Of a stretch of DNA of 64,000 nt, positions 18,054 to 25,738 are shown in pieces (within the stretch, counting starts at the first letter, position 1; every line of letters starts with the position of its first letter). The position numbers were made by a program, and so were the translations under genes. The stretch covers positions 43,341-107,340 of the forward strand of contig NZ_QOWE01000029.1 in assembly GCF_003334855.1 (NCBI RefSeq). Reading direction: 5' to 3'. Source of the DNA: Larkinella punicea (GTDB lineage Bacteria; Bacteroidota; Bacteroidia; Cytophagales; Spirosomataceae). The notes under the pieces are model-generated. The model was not told the origin of the DNA and did not search any database. It worked only from the letters and a program-made list of their open reading frames with translations.

Positions 18054-20396
18054 ATGAAACAGTACTTAAAGCACGACCCCTGGCTGATTGTTGAAGAGGA
18101 TTTCCACCGTTCCTACAATGAAATTACGGAGAGTGTCATGAGCCTCGGTAACGGGCGCATGGGACAGCGGGGAAATTTTGAAGAAAATTTTTCGGGCAAA
18201 ACCTTGCAGGGCAACTACGTTGCCGGGGTTTATTATCCTGACAAAACCCGGGTTGGCTGGTGGAAGAACGGGTATCCCGAATACTTCGCCAAAGTGTTGA
18301 ACGCGGCCAACTGGATCGGCATTTCCATCAACATCGAATACGAAACACTCGACCTGAACACCTGCGAAGTCCGCGATTTCCGGCGCGTGCTGAACATGCA
18401 GGAAGGGTATCTGGAACGGTCGTTTGTGGCTTTGCTGAAAAGCGGAAAAGAGTTACAGGTCCATTCGAAGCGGTTTTGCTCCATCGTCGACGACGAAGCC
18501 GGGGTGATCCGCTACAGCCTGACGCCCCTGAATTTCGATGCTAAAATCACCATTGAACCCTTCATCGACGGCAACATCCGCAACCGTGACTCCAACTACG
18601 ACGAAACGTTTTGGGATGAAGTACGGAAAGAAACCGGCTACGGGGAAGCCTACATTGAGCTACGGACCCGAAAAACCGGCTTTCACGTTTGCACCGGTAT
18701 GGCCATCGAAATTGAGCAGGACAACGCCCGGATCGATTTTCAATCCCAGCCCATCCGGCAGGAAAAATACGTCGCCAACCGCATCACGCTCGAATGTCGC
18801 CAGGGCCAGGAAACGGCGATTTACAAATACGCCGTCAACCTGTCGTCCCTGAATTATGACAGTGACTCGGTGGTTGCGGAAACCCGGAAATACCTGCAGC
18901 GGATTACCGGAAAAGGGTTCGACCGGATGCTGATCGAACAGCAGCAGGCCTGGGCCGACAAGTGGAAAATGAACGACATTACCATCGAAGGCGATGTTGC
19001 GGCCCAGCAGGGCATCCGGTTTTCGATTTTCCAACTGAACCAGACCTATACCGGCGAAGATGAACGGCTGAACATTGGCCCGAAAGGATTTACCGGTGAG
19101 AAATACGGCGGCTCGACCTATTGGGACACCGAAGCCTACTGTTTGCCTTTTTACCTCGCCACCGCCGACCAGAAAGTGAGCCGAAACCTGCTGCTTTATC
19201 GGTATAAGCACCTCGAAAAAGCCATCGAGAATGCCCGGAAACTGGGTTTCAAAGCCGGGGCGGCCCTCTATCCAATGGTGACGATGAACGGCGAGGAATG
19301 TCATAATGAGTGGGAAATCACGTTTGAGGAAATCCACCGCAACGGCGCCATCGCCTACGCCATTTACGATTACGTGCGGTATACGGGCGACGAGGACTAT
19401 TTGACAGACTACGGTCTGGAAGTGCTGATTGCCATCAGCCGGTTCTGGAGCCAGCGCGTCAACTGGTCGGAGGCCAAACAGCAGTATGTCATGCTGGGGG
19501 TCACCGGGCCGAACGAGTACGAAAACAATGTCAACAACAACTGGTACACAAGTTACCTGGCCGCCTGGACGTTGCGCTATACCACCGAAGTGGTTGGCCG
19601 GGTAAAACAGCTTAATCCGGAGAAATTCATGGCGCTGTGTGACCGGATTCATTTCCGGGAAGAAAAGGAAGTGGCCACTGCTCTGCACATCGCAGAGAAC
19701 ATTCACCTCCCCTACGACGAAAACCGGCAGGTTTTTCTGCAACAGGAATCGTTTCTGGACAAAGAACTGATGCCGGTGAGCGAGATTCCGAAAGGACAGC
19801 GGCCGTTGAACCAGCACTGGTCGTGGGACCGGATTCTGCGCTCGTGTTTTATCAAACAGGCCGACGTGTTGCAGGGCATGTATTTTTTTGAAGACGACTT
19901 CGACCGGGAGACGTTGCGCCGGAATTTCGATTTCTACGAGCCGATGACCGTTCACGAATCGTCGCTCTCACCCTGCGTCCACTCGGTGCTGGCGTCGCAA
20001 CTGGGGATGAAGGAGAAGGCGTATGAAATGTACCTGCGCACCGCCCGGCTGGACCTCGACGACTACAACAACGACACCGAAGACGGCTGTCACATCACCT
20101 CGATGGCCGGCACCTGGCTGGCGGTGGTGAAGGGATTCGGCGGTTTCCGGATCAAGGATGAGCAGGTGGTTTTAGAACCCAATTGCCCCGACAACTGGGC
20201 GTCGCTGGCGTTCAAGGTGCGGTTTCGCGGAGCCTTGCTGGAAATCAAAGTGACGCAAACCGATGTAAGTGTGCAGAACTTTTCGGACAAAGCCGCCGAG
20301 ATCGTTCTCTTTGGCAGTTTGCTGGTTCTGGAGGGCAAAAGCCAGAAAACGGTGCAGCGACCGGCCAATGTGGAGATTGAGCCGGATGCGGTTTAA
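18054..20396 (+). CDS. GH65 phosphorylase, probably maltose phosphorylase
   Basis: A 780-residue family GH65 inverting phosphorylase: N-terminal beta-sandwich (about 1-290), linker helices, (alpha/alpha)6 barrel (about 320-700) and a C-terminal beta sheet. Catalytic acid Glu488 lies in GVTGPNEYENNVNN, and YWDTEAYCLPFY is the conserved WDTE motif. It would split maltose with phosphate into glucose and beta-glucose-1-phosphate in the cytoplasm; no signal peptide is present. Kojibiose or trehalose phosphorylase are alternatives, but the linked pgmB and two GH13 enzymes favour maltose. Length matches characterised members. Confidence 0.9.
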   Translation: MKQYLKHDPWLIVEEDFHRSYNEITESVMSLGNGRMGQRGNFEENFSGKTLQGNYVAGVYYPDKTRVGWWKNGYPEYFAKVLNAANWIGISINIEYETLDLNTCEVRDFRRVLNMQEGYLERSFVALLKSGKELQVHSKRFCSIVDDEAGVIRYSLTPLNFDAKITIEPFIDGNIRNRDSNYDETFWDEVRKETGYGEAYIELRTRKTGFHVCTGMAIEIEQDNARIDFQSQPIRQEKYVANRITLECRQGQETAIYKYAVNLSSLNYDSDSVVAETRKYLQRITGKGFDRMLIEQQQAWADKWKMNDITIEGDVAAQQGIRFSIFQLNQTYTGEDERLNIGPKGFTGEKYGGSTYWDTEAYCLPFYLATADQKVSRNLLLYRYKHLEKAIENARKLGFKAGAALYPMVTMNGEECHNEWEITFEEIHRNGAIAYAIYDYVRYTGDEDYLTDYGLEVLIAISRFWSQRVNWSEAKQQYVMLGVTGPNEYENNVNNNWYTSYLAAWTLRYTTEVVGRVKQLNPEKFMALCDRIHFREEKEVATALHIAENIHLPYDENRQVFLQQESFLDKELMPVSEIPKGQRPLNQHWSWDRILRSCFIKQADVLQGMYFFEDDFDRETLRRNFDFYEPMTVHESSLSPCVHSVLASQLGMKEKAYEMYLRTARLDLDDYNNDTEDGCHITSMAGTWLAVVKGFGGFRIKDEQVVLEPNCPDNWASLAFKVRFRGALLEIKVTQTDVSVQNFSDKAAEIVLFGSLLVLEGKSQKTVQRPANVEIEPDAV

Positions 20397-20403
20397 CAAA
20401 AGG

Positions 20404-20450
20404 CCTGGTTCCCAAACCCGAAAATTCATTTCTCCGGTTTGGGAACCAGG
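20404..20450. terminator. Convergent hairpin after GH65
   Basis: Perfect 15-base arms at 20404-20418 and 20436-20450 with a 17-base loop lie in the 58-base spacer between the convergent stops at 20396 and 20455. No U-tract follows, so it is a hairpin of probable bidirectional terminator or 3'-end-stabilising role. Confidence 0.65.
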
Positions 20451-20454
20451 ACAC

Positions 20455-21816
20455 TTACATTTTGCGGATTTTGAAAACGAGCGGTAATACGTGCTGAGTT
20501 GCTCCTCCGGCATTGAAGGTGAGTTGATTGCCCATTGACTGAACACCCGCCTGACTTAACGAAACTCGCTCACCACCAAATATCTGCGTGATACGCTCAG
20601 CCAGATTTCCCGGTATGGCGTTGAGTTTTTCAATGATTTCCTCCACCGACAGTTCTGATTTGGAAAGTAGCAACGCAAAATCCTCGGACTCCGTCTGCAC
20701 ACCGGTTTTCGAAGGCGTAATGGCAAACGAACCTGTTGAGGGAATCTGCAAATCGCCGGTGGCAGGCGTTACGTCTCCCACCACGTCAATGTCTTTCCCG
20801 CCATTGCCGCTGTTTATCTGAACGCGCGGATGCAACAGTTTAACCCCATCGGAATTCAGAACCAGCACGTAGGTAAAAGCCGAATTAGTGACTTTGATTT
20901 TAAACCGGGTTCCCAGTGGGTAGGCTTCCGATGTGGTAAAATACAGATCCGGAACCGTCGAGTGATCATTGGGAACATCCGTCACCACATCAATGTCTTT
21001 GCCCGTCCGTAGCTCGAAATTCATTGGAAGCTCTGTTGAATTGGTGGTTTGCACGAACATCAACGTTCCCGACAACTGGCTGACGGTCGGGGCCGGAATC
21101 ACAACGGCTTCGGATTGGGGCTGAACAAGGGTTCCACTGCCTGCGGCCAGCGCAGGATTCCCGGTGGTTGTCGGACCACTCAACGCCGGGTTGCCGATGG
21201 ACGTCGCCGGCGCGGGAATGTCCAGTTCCGACCAGAGTTTCAGGCGCAACGGGTTGTAAAACTGTTCGTTCACAACGGGCAGCACGGCATTGAGCGTCAG
21301 TTTCTGCTGAATGCGGGTGGTTACGTTGGTCAACACCTGACTGACAACGGTTGAAAACGTGGCTTTGGCCATTGCCTTCAAATCATCCAGAATGGCTTTT
21401 CCACTACCCGGAATCGATTGGAGCACCGGTACGAGCCGGTTATCGTACTCCGTTTTTACGGCGGCATAGAGGGTTGCATACTGTGCGGCTTCGGCAGCCG
21501 GGTTGGCGGCCACGGCCTGCATCCGCTGGGTGTTGACCAGATCCTGCTTAACGGTTTTCAGGAAGGCATCGTGCTTTTCGTACACCCCCGTGTAGGCCAG
21601 CCGGAGCTGCTCGCGCTGTTCGGCAGTGAGGTTGGGCGACTGGGCCGCATTTCGGGTATCCCGTTCAACACTGGATTTGAATTCCGCACACTCCCGGAAT
21701 ACGTCGGTCTGGCGGAGTTGAGCCAGAATAGTGCCATAGTCACTGGTGGACGTTTGGGCAACAGAACCGGCCCTCCAACCCGACAAGAGCACAACTAAAA
21801 TTAGCAACTTTTTCAT
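20455..21816 (-). CDS. Secreted protein with DUF4384-like region, last gene of caspase operon
   Basis: A 453-residue protein with signal peptide KKLLILVVLLSGWRAGSVAQ; ATG 21816 is chosen because it starts that peptide. Residues about 25-190 are helical (LTAEQREQLRLAYTGVYEKH). From about 255 a beta-rich region has DLYFTTSEAYPLGTRFKIKV, TYVLVLNSDGVKLLHPR and IPSTGSFAITPSKTGVQTES, resembling DUF4384, a domain often encoded with caspase-like proteins. A Gly/Pro-rich linker with the repeat IGNPALSGPTTTGNPAL joins the halves. It starts ten bases after the caspase-like gene and is clearly cotranscribed. Role unknown; a surface or periplasmic partner is inferred. Confidence 0.75.
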   Translation of the reverse strand: MKKLLILVVLLSGWRAGSVAQTSTSDYGTILAQLRQTDVFRECAEFKSSVERDTRNAAQSPNLTAEQREQLRLAYTGVYEKHDAFLKTVKQDLVNTQRMQAVAANPAAEAAQYATLYAAVKTEYDNRLVPVLQSIPGSGKAILDDLKAMAKATFSTVVSQVLTNVTTRIQQKLTLNAVLPVVNEQFYNPLRLKLWSELDIPAPATSIGNPALSGPTTTGNPALAAGSGTLVQPQSEAVVIPAPTVSQLSGTLMFVQTTNSTELPMNFELRTGKDIDVVTDVPNDHSTVPDLYFTTSEAYPLGTRFKIKVTNSAFTYVLVLNSDGVKLLHPRVQINSGNGGKDIDVVGDVTPATGDLQIPSTGSFAITPSKTGVQTESEDFALLLSKSELSVEEIIEKLNAIPGNLAERITQIFGGERVSLSQAGVQSMGNQLTFNAGGATQHVLPLVFKIRKM

Positions 21817-21826
21817 TATCAACTCA

Positions 21827-24232
21827 TTAAGGACGTGGCACATAAAATTGAAGGAGCTTACTGGAATAGCCAAACCGGATCAGATCAGCATCGGCATATT
21901 CGGTTTCAGCAACCGTTAATGTAAAGTCACGGCAGGCATCTCCCTGTGGCTTTGCGTTGATCCAGCGGTAAACCGCCACATACGGTAGCCCGTCGCTGGG
22001 CGGCCGACGATAGGCATAAAACTGAAATTCCTTATCTTTATAGCCCCATTGTCGCAGTTGGGCATCTGAAATTTCATGCTCGCCAAACATCATTGAGGTC
22101 GCGCAGTTGGGACTGGTCCATCGGTAGACGGCAATGGCATCAGGATGATTAGGCCGGGTTTTATAAGCGGAATACTGATAAGTCTTCAACGTGTATCCCC
22201 AGCTCTGAAGTTGGGCATCTGTGTGTCGTCCTTCGGGCATCGACTCAAAATCGCCTATCACGGGTGATTTCCAGCGCACAACCCGTACCAACGCCCCTGC
22301 CGTATTGCCGTTTCCGGATGAAGACACAACAGAACCACTGGGTTGAGCATCCGCCATCGGCGTCGGGGTTGGTGCCACGGGTGCCGTAAACAGTTCTTTG
22401 TTCGTGGCATCCGCCAGAGCAATCTGGTAACCTCCGGTTTTGGTCGGCCAGGTTCGCCCCAGCAAAACCGTGTACGTCTGGCCGGGTTTGGCTTCAAAAT
22501 CATACGGTTCCGTCGTTCGCCAGAGTGTATCGTATTTTACCGTTAAAAATCCTTTTGCTTTCAACACCATGTATTTGGCTTTCAGGCTAATCTTACCGGT
22601 TTGCATCTCCGTAAATTTGAACGACCTCCCCAATCCCTGATACGGTGCCCCGTTGACATACAAATAAAAATCACGGGGGCGCATATCCTGGTGTGCGCTG
22701 ACCGCCAGTTGGCAGGATTCTGCATCTTTATTGACCAATACCTGAAACGCTTTACTTTTGTAAGGAGTAGGATCGTCGGTCCTAAAGCGAGCTTCCGTCG
22801 TATTTCGGCCTGCGGTATTGACCAGCACCTGACCATTGTAGTTGGCCCGGACGATTGCAACGCCTGGCGCACTGGCCCGGATCGGCACAAACCGGCCACT
22901 CGCCAAAGCTGAACTTCCTGAAATCCAGGCAAATTGCCCTTTGTTTAGGATATCATAAACATTCACTTCCATCACCGTCGTACCCAACGTTATTTTAGCC
23001 AGTTGACTACCCGATTCGATATAACCCAGTCCATGACCCGCCCGCGCCAGAAAACGGGCCTTGCCCGCTGGCTCGGGTCCGAGCGATACCGCCCCCGGCG
23101 GAATGGCACCGTTACTCTGCTGCGTCCATTTGCTGTCGGGCTCAGGATCGTTCACACAGCCCCAAAACCGCACGTCTCCCACTTGATCGGGGCATTGGTC
23201 AAACAGGTTTGGAATGCCATCGCCATCATTATCTTTGTTCCGTTCAGCGGGTAAACCGGTAACCTGAAAGGAAACCGACTTCGCTGTGCCCCCCGCAGCA
23301 GGTTCAGCCGGAGGGGCTCCCCCAACCGGTGATCGTACCGGTTGCCCCATTCCCGTACTATTTTTGGGTCTGACAATCGAAAAATGATAACCGATAGTCT
23401 GTTTTGAATTGACGCTTTGAGCAAACTGCTTGTCGCGGGTCGTCACAAATACGGATTCCTTGATGTAATGATCCAGCTCGTTGGTTTCCACAAAACCGTT
23501 TCCATCGGTGTCGGGCCGAATGGTGCGCCGACCGTCCAGCACCGGTTTTCCGTCGAATGCATCCAGGAGGCATTGGGTGAAATAGCCATTCTGACAAGCC
23601 TCACATTCATCCGATTTTTCACTCGACGACGAGGAACCAATCACAATCGTGGCCTTATCGTTTGCGCTCAGCGCCCGAAGCAATCCTTTAATGGCTTCGT
23701 TTTGCTCGGCCTGAAAATCGCTGATGTCTTTGCCACCCCCGCCGAAGTTTTTGGCAAAACTCCCACTGTGACAGGCATCCAGTAGGGCAATGTAATTACC
23801 TCCCAAGGCGCTGAGTTGCTGGGTCAGATCCGAACGACTCAGGGTGGTGGCCGTTCGGTCGTCGTTGTCGAATTCATGCGTCACCAGGGCGTCGTTCAAT
23901 CCATGTCCGGAGAAAATGAAGACCAGAAAACTCGTAGGCGACACCTTCTTTTTCATATCGATGAGCGCAGCCCGAATGTTGGCCCGGGTAGCCTGCTCAT
24001 TCACCAACGTTTTGACTTCCCGCACATCGTACAGATCGGTTTGACTACGCCAGGCTTCGGCCAGATCGAGCGCATCCTTGTGGGCATATTTGAGATTGTA
24101 CTTCGGATTTTTATATTTCGACACACCGACCGACAAGACAAACAAACCCGGTTTGGGTGGCTGGGCATTGGTGGCATTCATAAGCAGCAGCCCGGCTACC
24201 AACAGCAGCGAAAAATGCAGGGGCGTTTTCAT
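21827..24232 (-). CDS. Secreted caspase-family protease with Ca-binding repeats and triplicated module
   Basis: An 801-residue exported protein with a signal peptide (SLLLVAGLLLMNATNAQ). Residues about 28-285 are a peptidase C14 caspase fold with catalytic His110 in IFSGHG and Cys154 in LLDACHSG. DTDGNGFVE (241-249) looks like an EF-hand loop, and RNKDNDGDGIPNLFDQCPD (331-349) is a thrombospondin-type-3 calcium motif. A beta-rich middle follows, and the last 155 or so residues are the RW/GY triple-repeat module shared with the proteins at 24235 and 25738. It begins two bases after the stop of the preceding gene. Calcium-dependent extracellular cleavage is an inference. Confidence 0.85.
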   Translation of the reverse strand: MKTPLHFSLLLVAGLLLMNATNAQPPKPGLFVLSVGVSKYKNPKYNLKYAHKDALDLAEAWRSQTDLYDVREVKTLVNEQATRANIRAALIDMKKKVSPTSFLVFIFSGHGLNDALVTHEFDNDDRTATTLSRSDLTQQLSALGGNYIALLDACHSGSFAKNFGGGGKDISDFQAEQNEAIKGLLRALSANDKATIVIGSSSSSEKSDECEACQNGYFTQCLLDAFDGKPVLDGRRTIRPDTDGNGFVETNELDHYIKESVFVTTRDKQFAQSVNSKQTIGYHFSIVRPKNSTGMGQPVRSPVGGAPPAEPAAGGTAKSVSFQVTGLPAERNKDNDGDGIPNLFDQCPDQVGDVRFWGCVNDPEPDSKWTQQSNGAIPPGAVSLGPEPAGKARFLARAGHGLGYIESGSQLAKITLGTTVMEVNVYDILNKGQFAWISGSSALASGRFVPIRASAPGVAIVRANYNGQVLVNTAGRNTTEARFRTDDPTPYKSKAFQVLVNKDAESCQLAVSAHQDMRPRDFYLYVNGAPYQGLGRSFKFTEMQTGKISLKAKYMVLKAKGFLTVKYDTLWRTTEPYDFEAKPGQTYTVLLGRTWPTKTGGYQIALADATNKELFTAPVAPTPTPMADAQPSGSVVSSSGNGNTAGALVRVVRWKSPVIGDFESMPEGRHTDAQLQSWGYTLKTYQYSAYKTRPNHPDAIAVYRWTSPNCATSMMFGEHEISDAQLRQWGYKDKEFQFYAYRRPPSDGLPYVAVYRWINAKPQGDACRDFTLTVAETEYADADLIRFGYSSKLLQFYVPRP
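21832..22300 (-). repeat. Third, diverged copy of the RW/GY module
   Basis: This segment encodes the C-terminal module of the caspase-like protein. It matches the N-terminal modules of the two upstream operon genes clearly in protein sequence (FESMPEGRHTDAQLQSWGY is identical), but its DNA has diverged visibly, so it is an older copy. Confidence 0.8.
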
Positions 24233-24234
24233 AC

Positions 24235-25422
24235 TCAATTTTGGGGTAAAGCAAATTCAACCCGCACCGGCGCAAACTCGATGCCTACAATCCGCGTATC
24301 GTCATTGCAGTTGTCGTCATGACTGATATCGCCCCCGCCGGTGTCGCCAACGATGGTAAAATATTTCACGAGCGTGCCTTCAATTGCCGGCACCCGCACG
24401 GCGGTATTGCCCTGATTGTCCATGCGCCGGACCAGCTTGCCGAATTCGTTCAGATTGCCGGGTGGAATGCCGTGTAAGGCAAAAACCGCATTCGCAATGC
24501 CTCCGCCAATACCGTCCAGAAACCCGTTGACGGCGGCTGAAACGTCGGTTCCGGGAAACAGAAACTGCGGACCCGCCGGAGGACTGATGAACTGCGTCCG
24601 CGACGCCTGATCCGACAGAATCCGGACGATTCGCTTGCCATACGGGGCGTCATACACTTTGCGCGTCCAGCGGCCTTCGGCGGTCGACCAATCGTGCTGG
24701 GTTTCCTGCGCCCAGAACGTGATGTCGGCATAAATAGCACGTCCACCGTCGGCCAGGCGAAGCTTTACCTCCGATTTAATGCGCGGCCCGTGGCCGTCGA
24801 ATTCGCCATCGCCCCGCGTCCGCTGATTGGGGCAAAGCCACTCATTGATGTTTTCAAGCCGGATGGTCTGGCCTGTCGCCAGGGTCATTCCGTTAGTACC
24901 GGGCCTTGGCACCCAAAACTGTGTCATTTTATTGGAATAGCCATACCCGATGAGCCGTTGGTCTGGATGTTCGGTTTCGGCCACCGTCAGCGTGAAATCC
25001 CGGCATTTATCACCCTCCGGTTTGGCATTGATCCAGCGATTGACGGCTACAAAATCACCCGTCGCCGGTTTGTTCCGGTAGGCGTAAAACTGAAACTCTT
25101 TGTCTTTATAGCCCCACTCTCGCAGCTTCACATCGGGGATTTCGTGCTCCCCAAACATGATCGAGGCCGCACAATTGGGCATCGTCCAGCGATAAACCGC
25201 AATCGCGTTGGGGTCGCTGGGGCGGGTTTTGTAGGCTGAATATTGATACGTTTTGGTTTTGTAGCCCCAGCTTTGGAGTTGAGCGTCCGTATGACGGCCT
25301 TCGGGCATGGATTCAAAGTCTCCGGTGACGGGCGAGATCCAGCGCACGATGCGGACCATGTCCTGAGCCTGGACCAGACTACTGACCAGCCACCCCATGA
25401 GCAGCAAAAAAAGTAGTTTCAT
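24235..25422 (-). CDS. Secreted RW/GY-module protein with unknown C-terminal domain
   Basis: A 395-residue protein with signal peptide KLLFLLLMGWLVSSLVQAQ; ATG 25422 is chosen on that basis. Residues about 22-176 are the triple-repeat module (RIVRWISPVTGDFESMPEGR, IAVYRWTMPNCAAS, VAVNRWINAKPEGDK). The C-terminal half is a beta-rich domain with GEFDGHGPRIKSEVKLRLAD, DITFWAQETQHDWSTAEGR and VGDTGGGDISHDDNCNDDTR; the Asp-rich end could bind metal. I do not recognise that domain. It starts 13 bases after the 100-residue protein and ends two bases before the caspase gene, so translation is probably coupled. Confidence 0.75.
   Translation of the reverse strand: MKLLFLLLMGWLVSSLVQAQDMVRIVRWISPVTGDFESMPEGRHTDAQLQSWGYKTKTYQYSAYKTRPSDPNAIAVYRWTMPNCAASIMFGEHEIPDVKLREWGYKDKEFQFYAYRNKPATGDFVAVNRWINAKPEGDKCRDFTLTVAETEHPDQRLIGYGYSNKMTQFWVPRPGTNGMTLATGQTIRLENINEWLCPNQRTRGDGEFDGHGPRIKSEVKLRLADGGRAIYADITFWAQETQHDWSTAEGRWTRKVYDAPYGKRIVRILSDQASRTQFISPPAGPQFLFPGTDVSAAVNGFLDGIGGGIANAVFALHGIPPGNLNEFGKLVRRMDNQGNTAVRVPAIEGTLVKYFTIVGDTGGGDISHDDNCNDDTRIVGIEFAPVRVEFALPQN
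24899..25371 (-). repeat. Duplicated module DNA, copy 1
   Basis: This 473-base segment aligns without gaps to 28193-28665, with 11 mismatches counted by eye. It encodes almost the whole triple-repeat module of the 395-residue protein. Flanking sequences differ completely. Confidence 0.95.
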
Positions 25423-25435
25423 ACGCGTTACTTTT

Positions 25436-25738
25436 TTAGAGTTTTGAAAGAAAAAACGGGTTGTAACTGCCAGCGTTTGACCAAAAACCGGTGAAACAGC
25501 CAGACGGGCCAATACAGAACTGATCTTCGATGCACCCGGTTAGCTGAACAAAGTATTCCGTCCCACTTTTGGTTGCCCGGGCTTTCTGAATCACAAAGTT
25601 GGGCGGTTCCACGTCAACAGTATACAGGCGTTGGGCAGGTCGAAACACGCTCAGATTCCCCTCCTCCCCGTCCAGTTGCTTCAGATCCTGCCAAAGTTGC
25701 ACACCGGAAAAGGGGGAACGGTACCGGCGGGTCGCCAT
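25436..25738 (-). CDS. 100-residue Cys-containing protein in the caspase operon
   Basis: A small protein with no signal peptide, in contrast to most of its neighbours. Its start overlaps the stop of the M19-like gene as TGATG, which suggests translational coupling. The C-terminal third holds three Cys in GCIEDQFCIGPSGCF, spaced like a small disulfide or metal site. I recognise no family. In context it could be a cytoplasmic chaperone or regulator for an exported neighbour, or a domain split from the preceding gene; both are guesses. It ends 13 bases before the next gene. Confidence 0.6.
   Translation of the reverse strand: MATRRYRSPFSGVQLWQDLKQLDGEEGNLSVFRPAQRLYTVDVEPPNFVIQKARATKSGTEYFVQLTGCIEDQFCIGPSGCFTGFWSNAGSYNPFFLSKL

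Noticed and set aside
18660..19955. Open frame of 431 codons on the minus strand opposite the GH65 gene
   Set aside because: Antisense to a confidently identified phosphorylase and without recognisable domains.
21827..24232. Type III CRISPR-associated or gasdermin-activating caspase
   Set aside because: It has a clear signal peptide and no gasdermin, CRISPR or NLR partner nearby; an extracellular role fits better.
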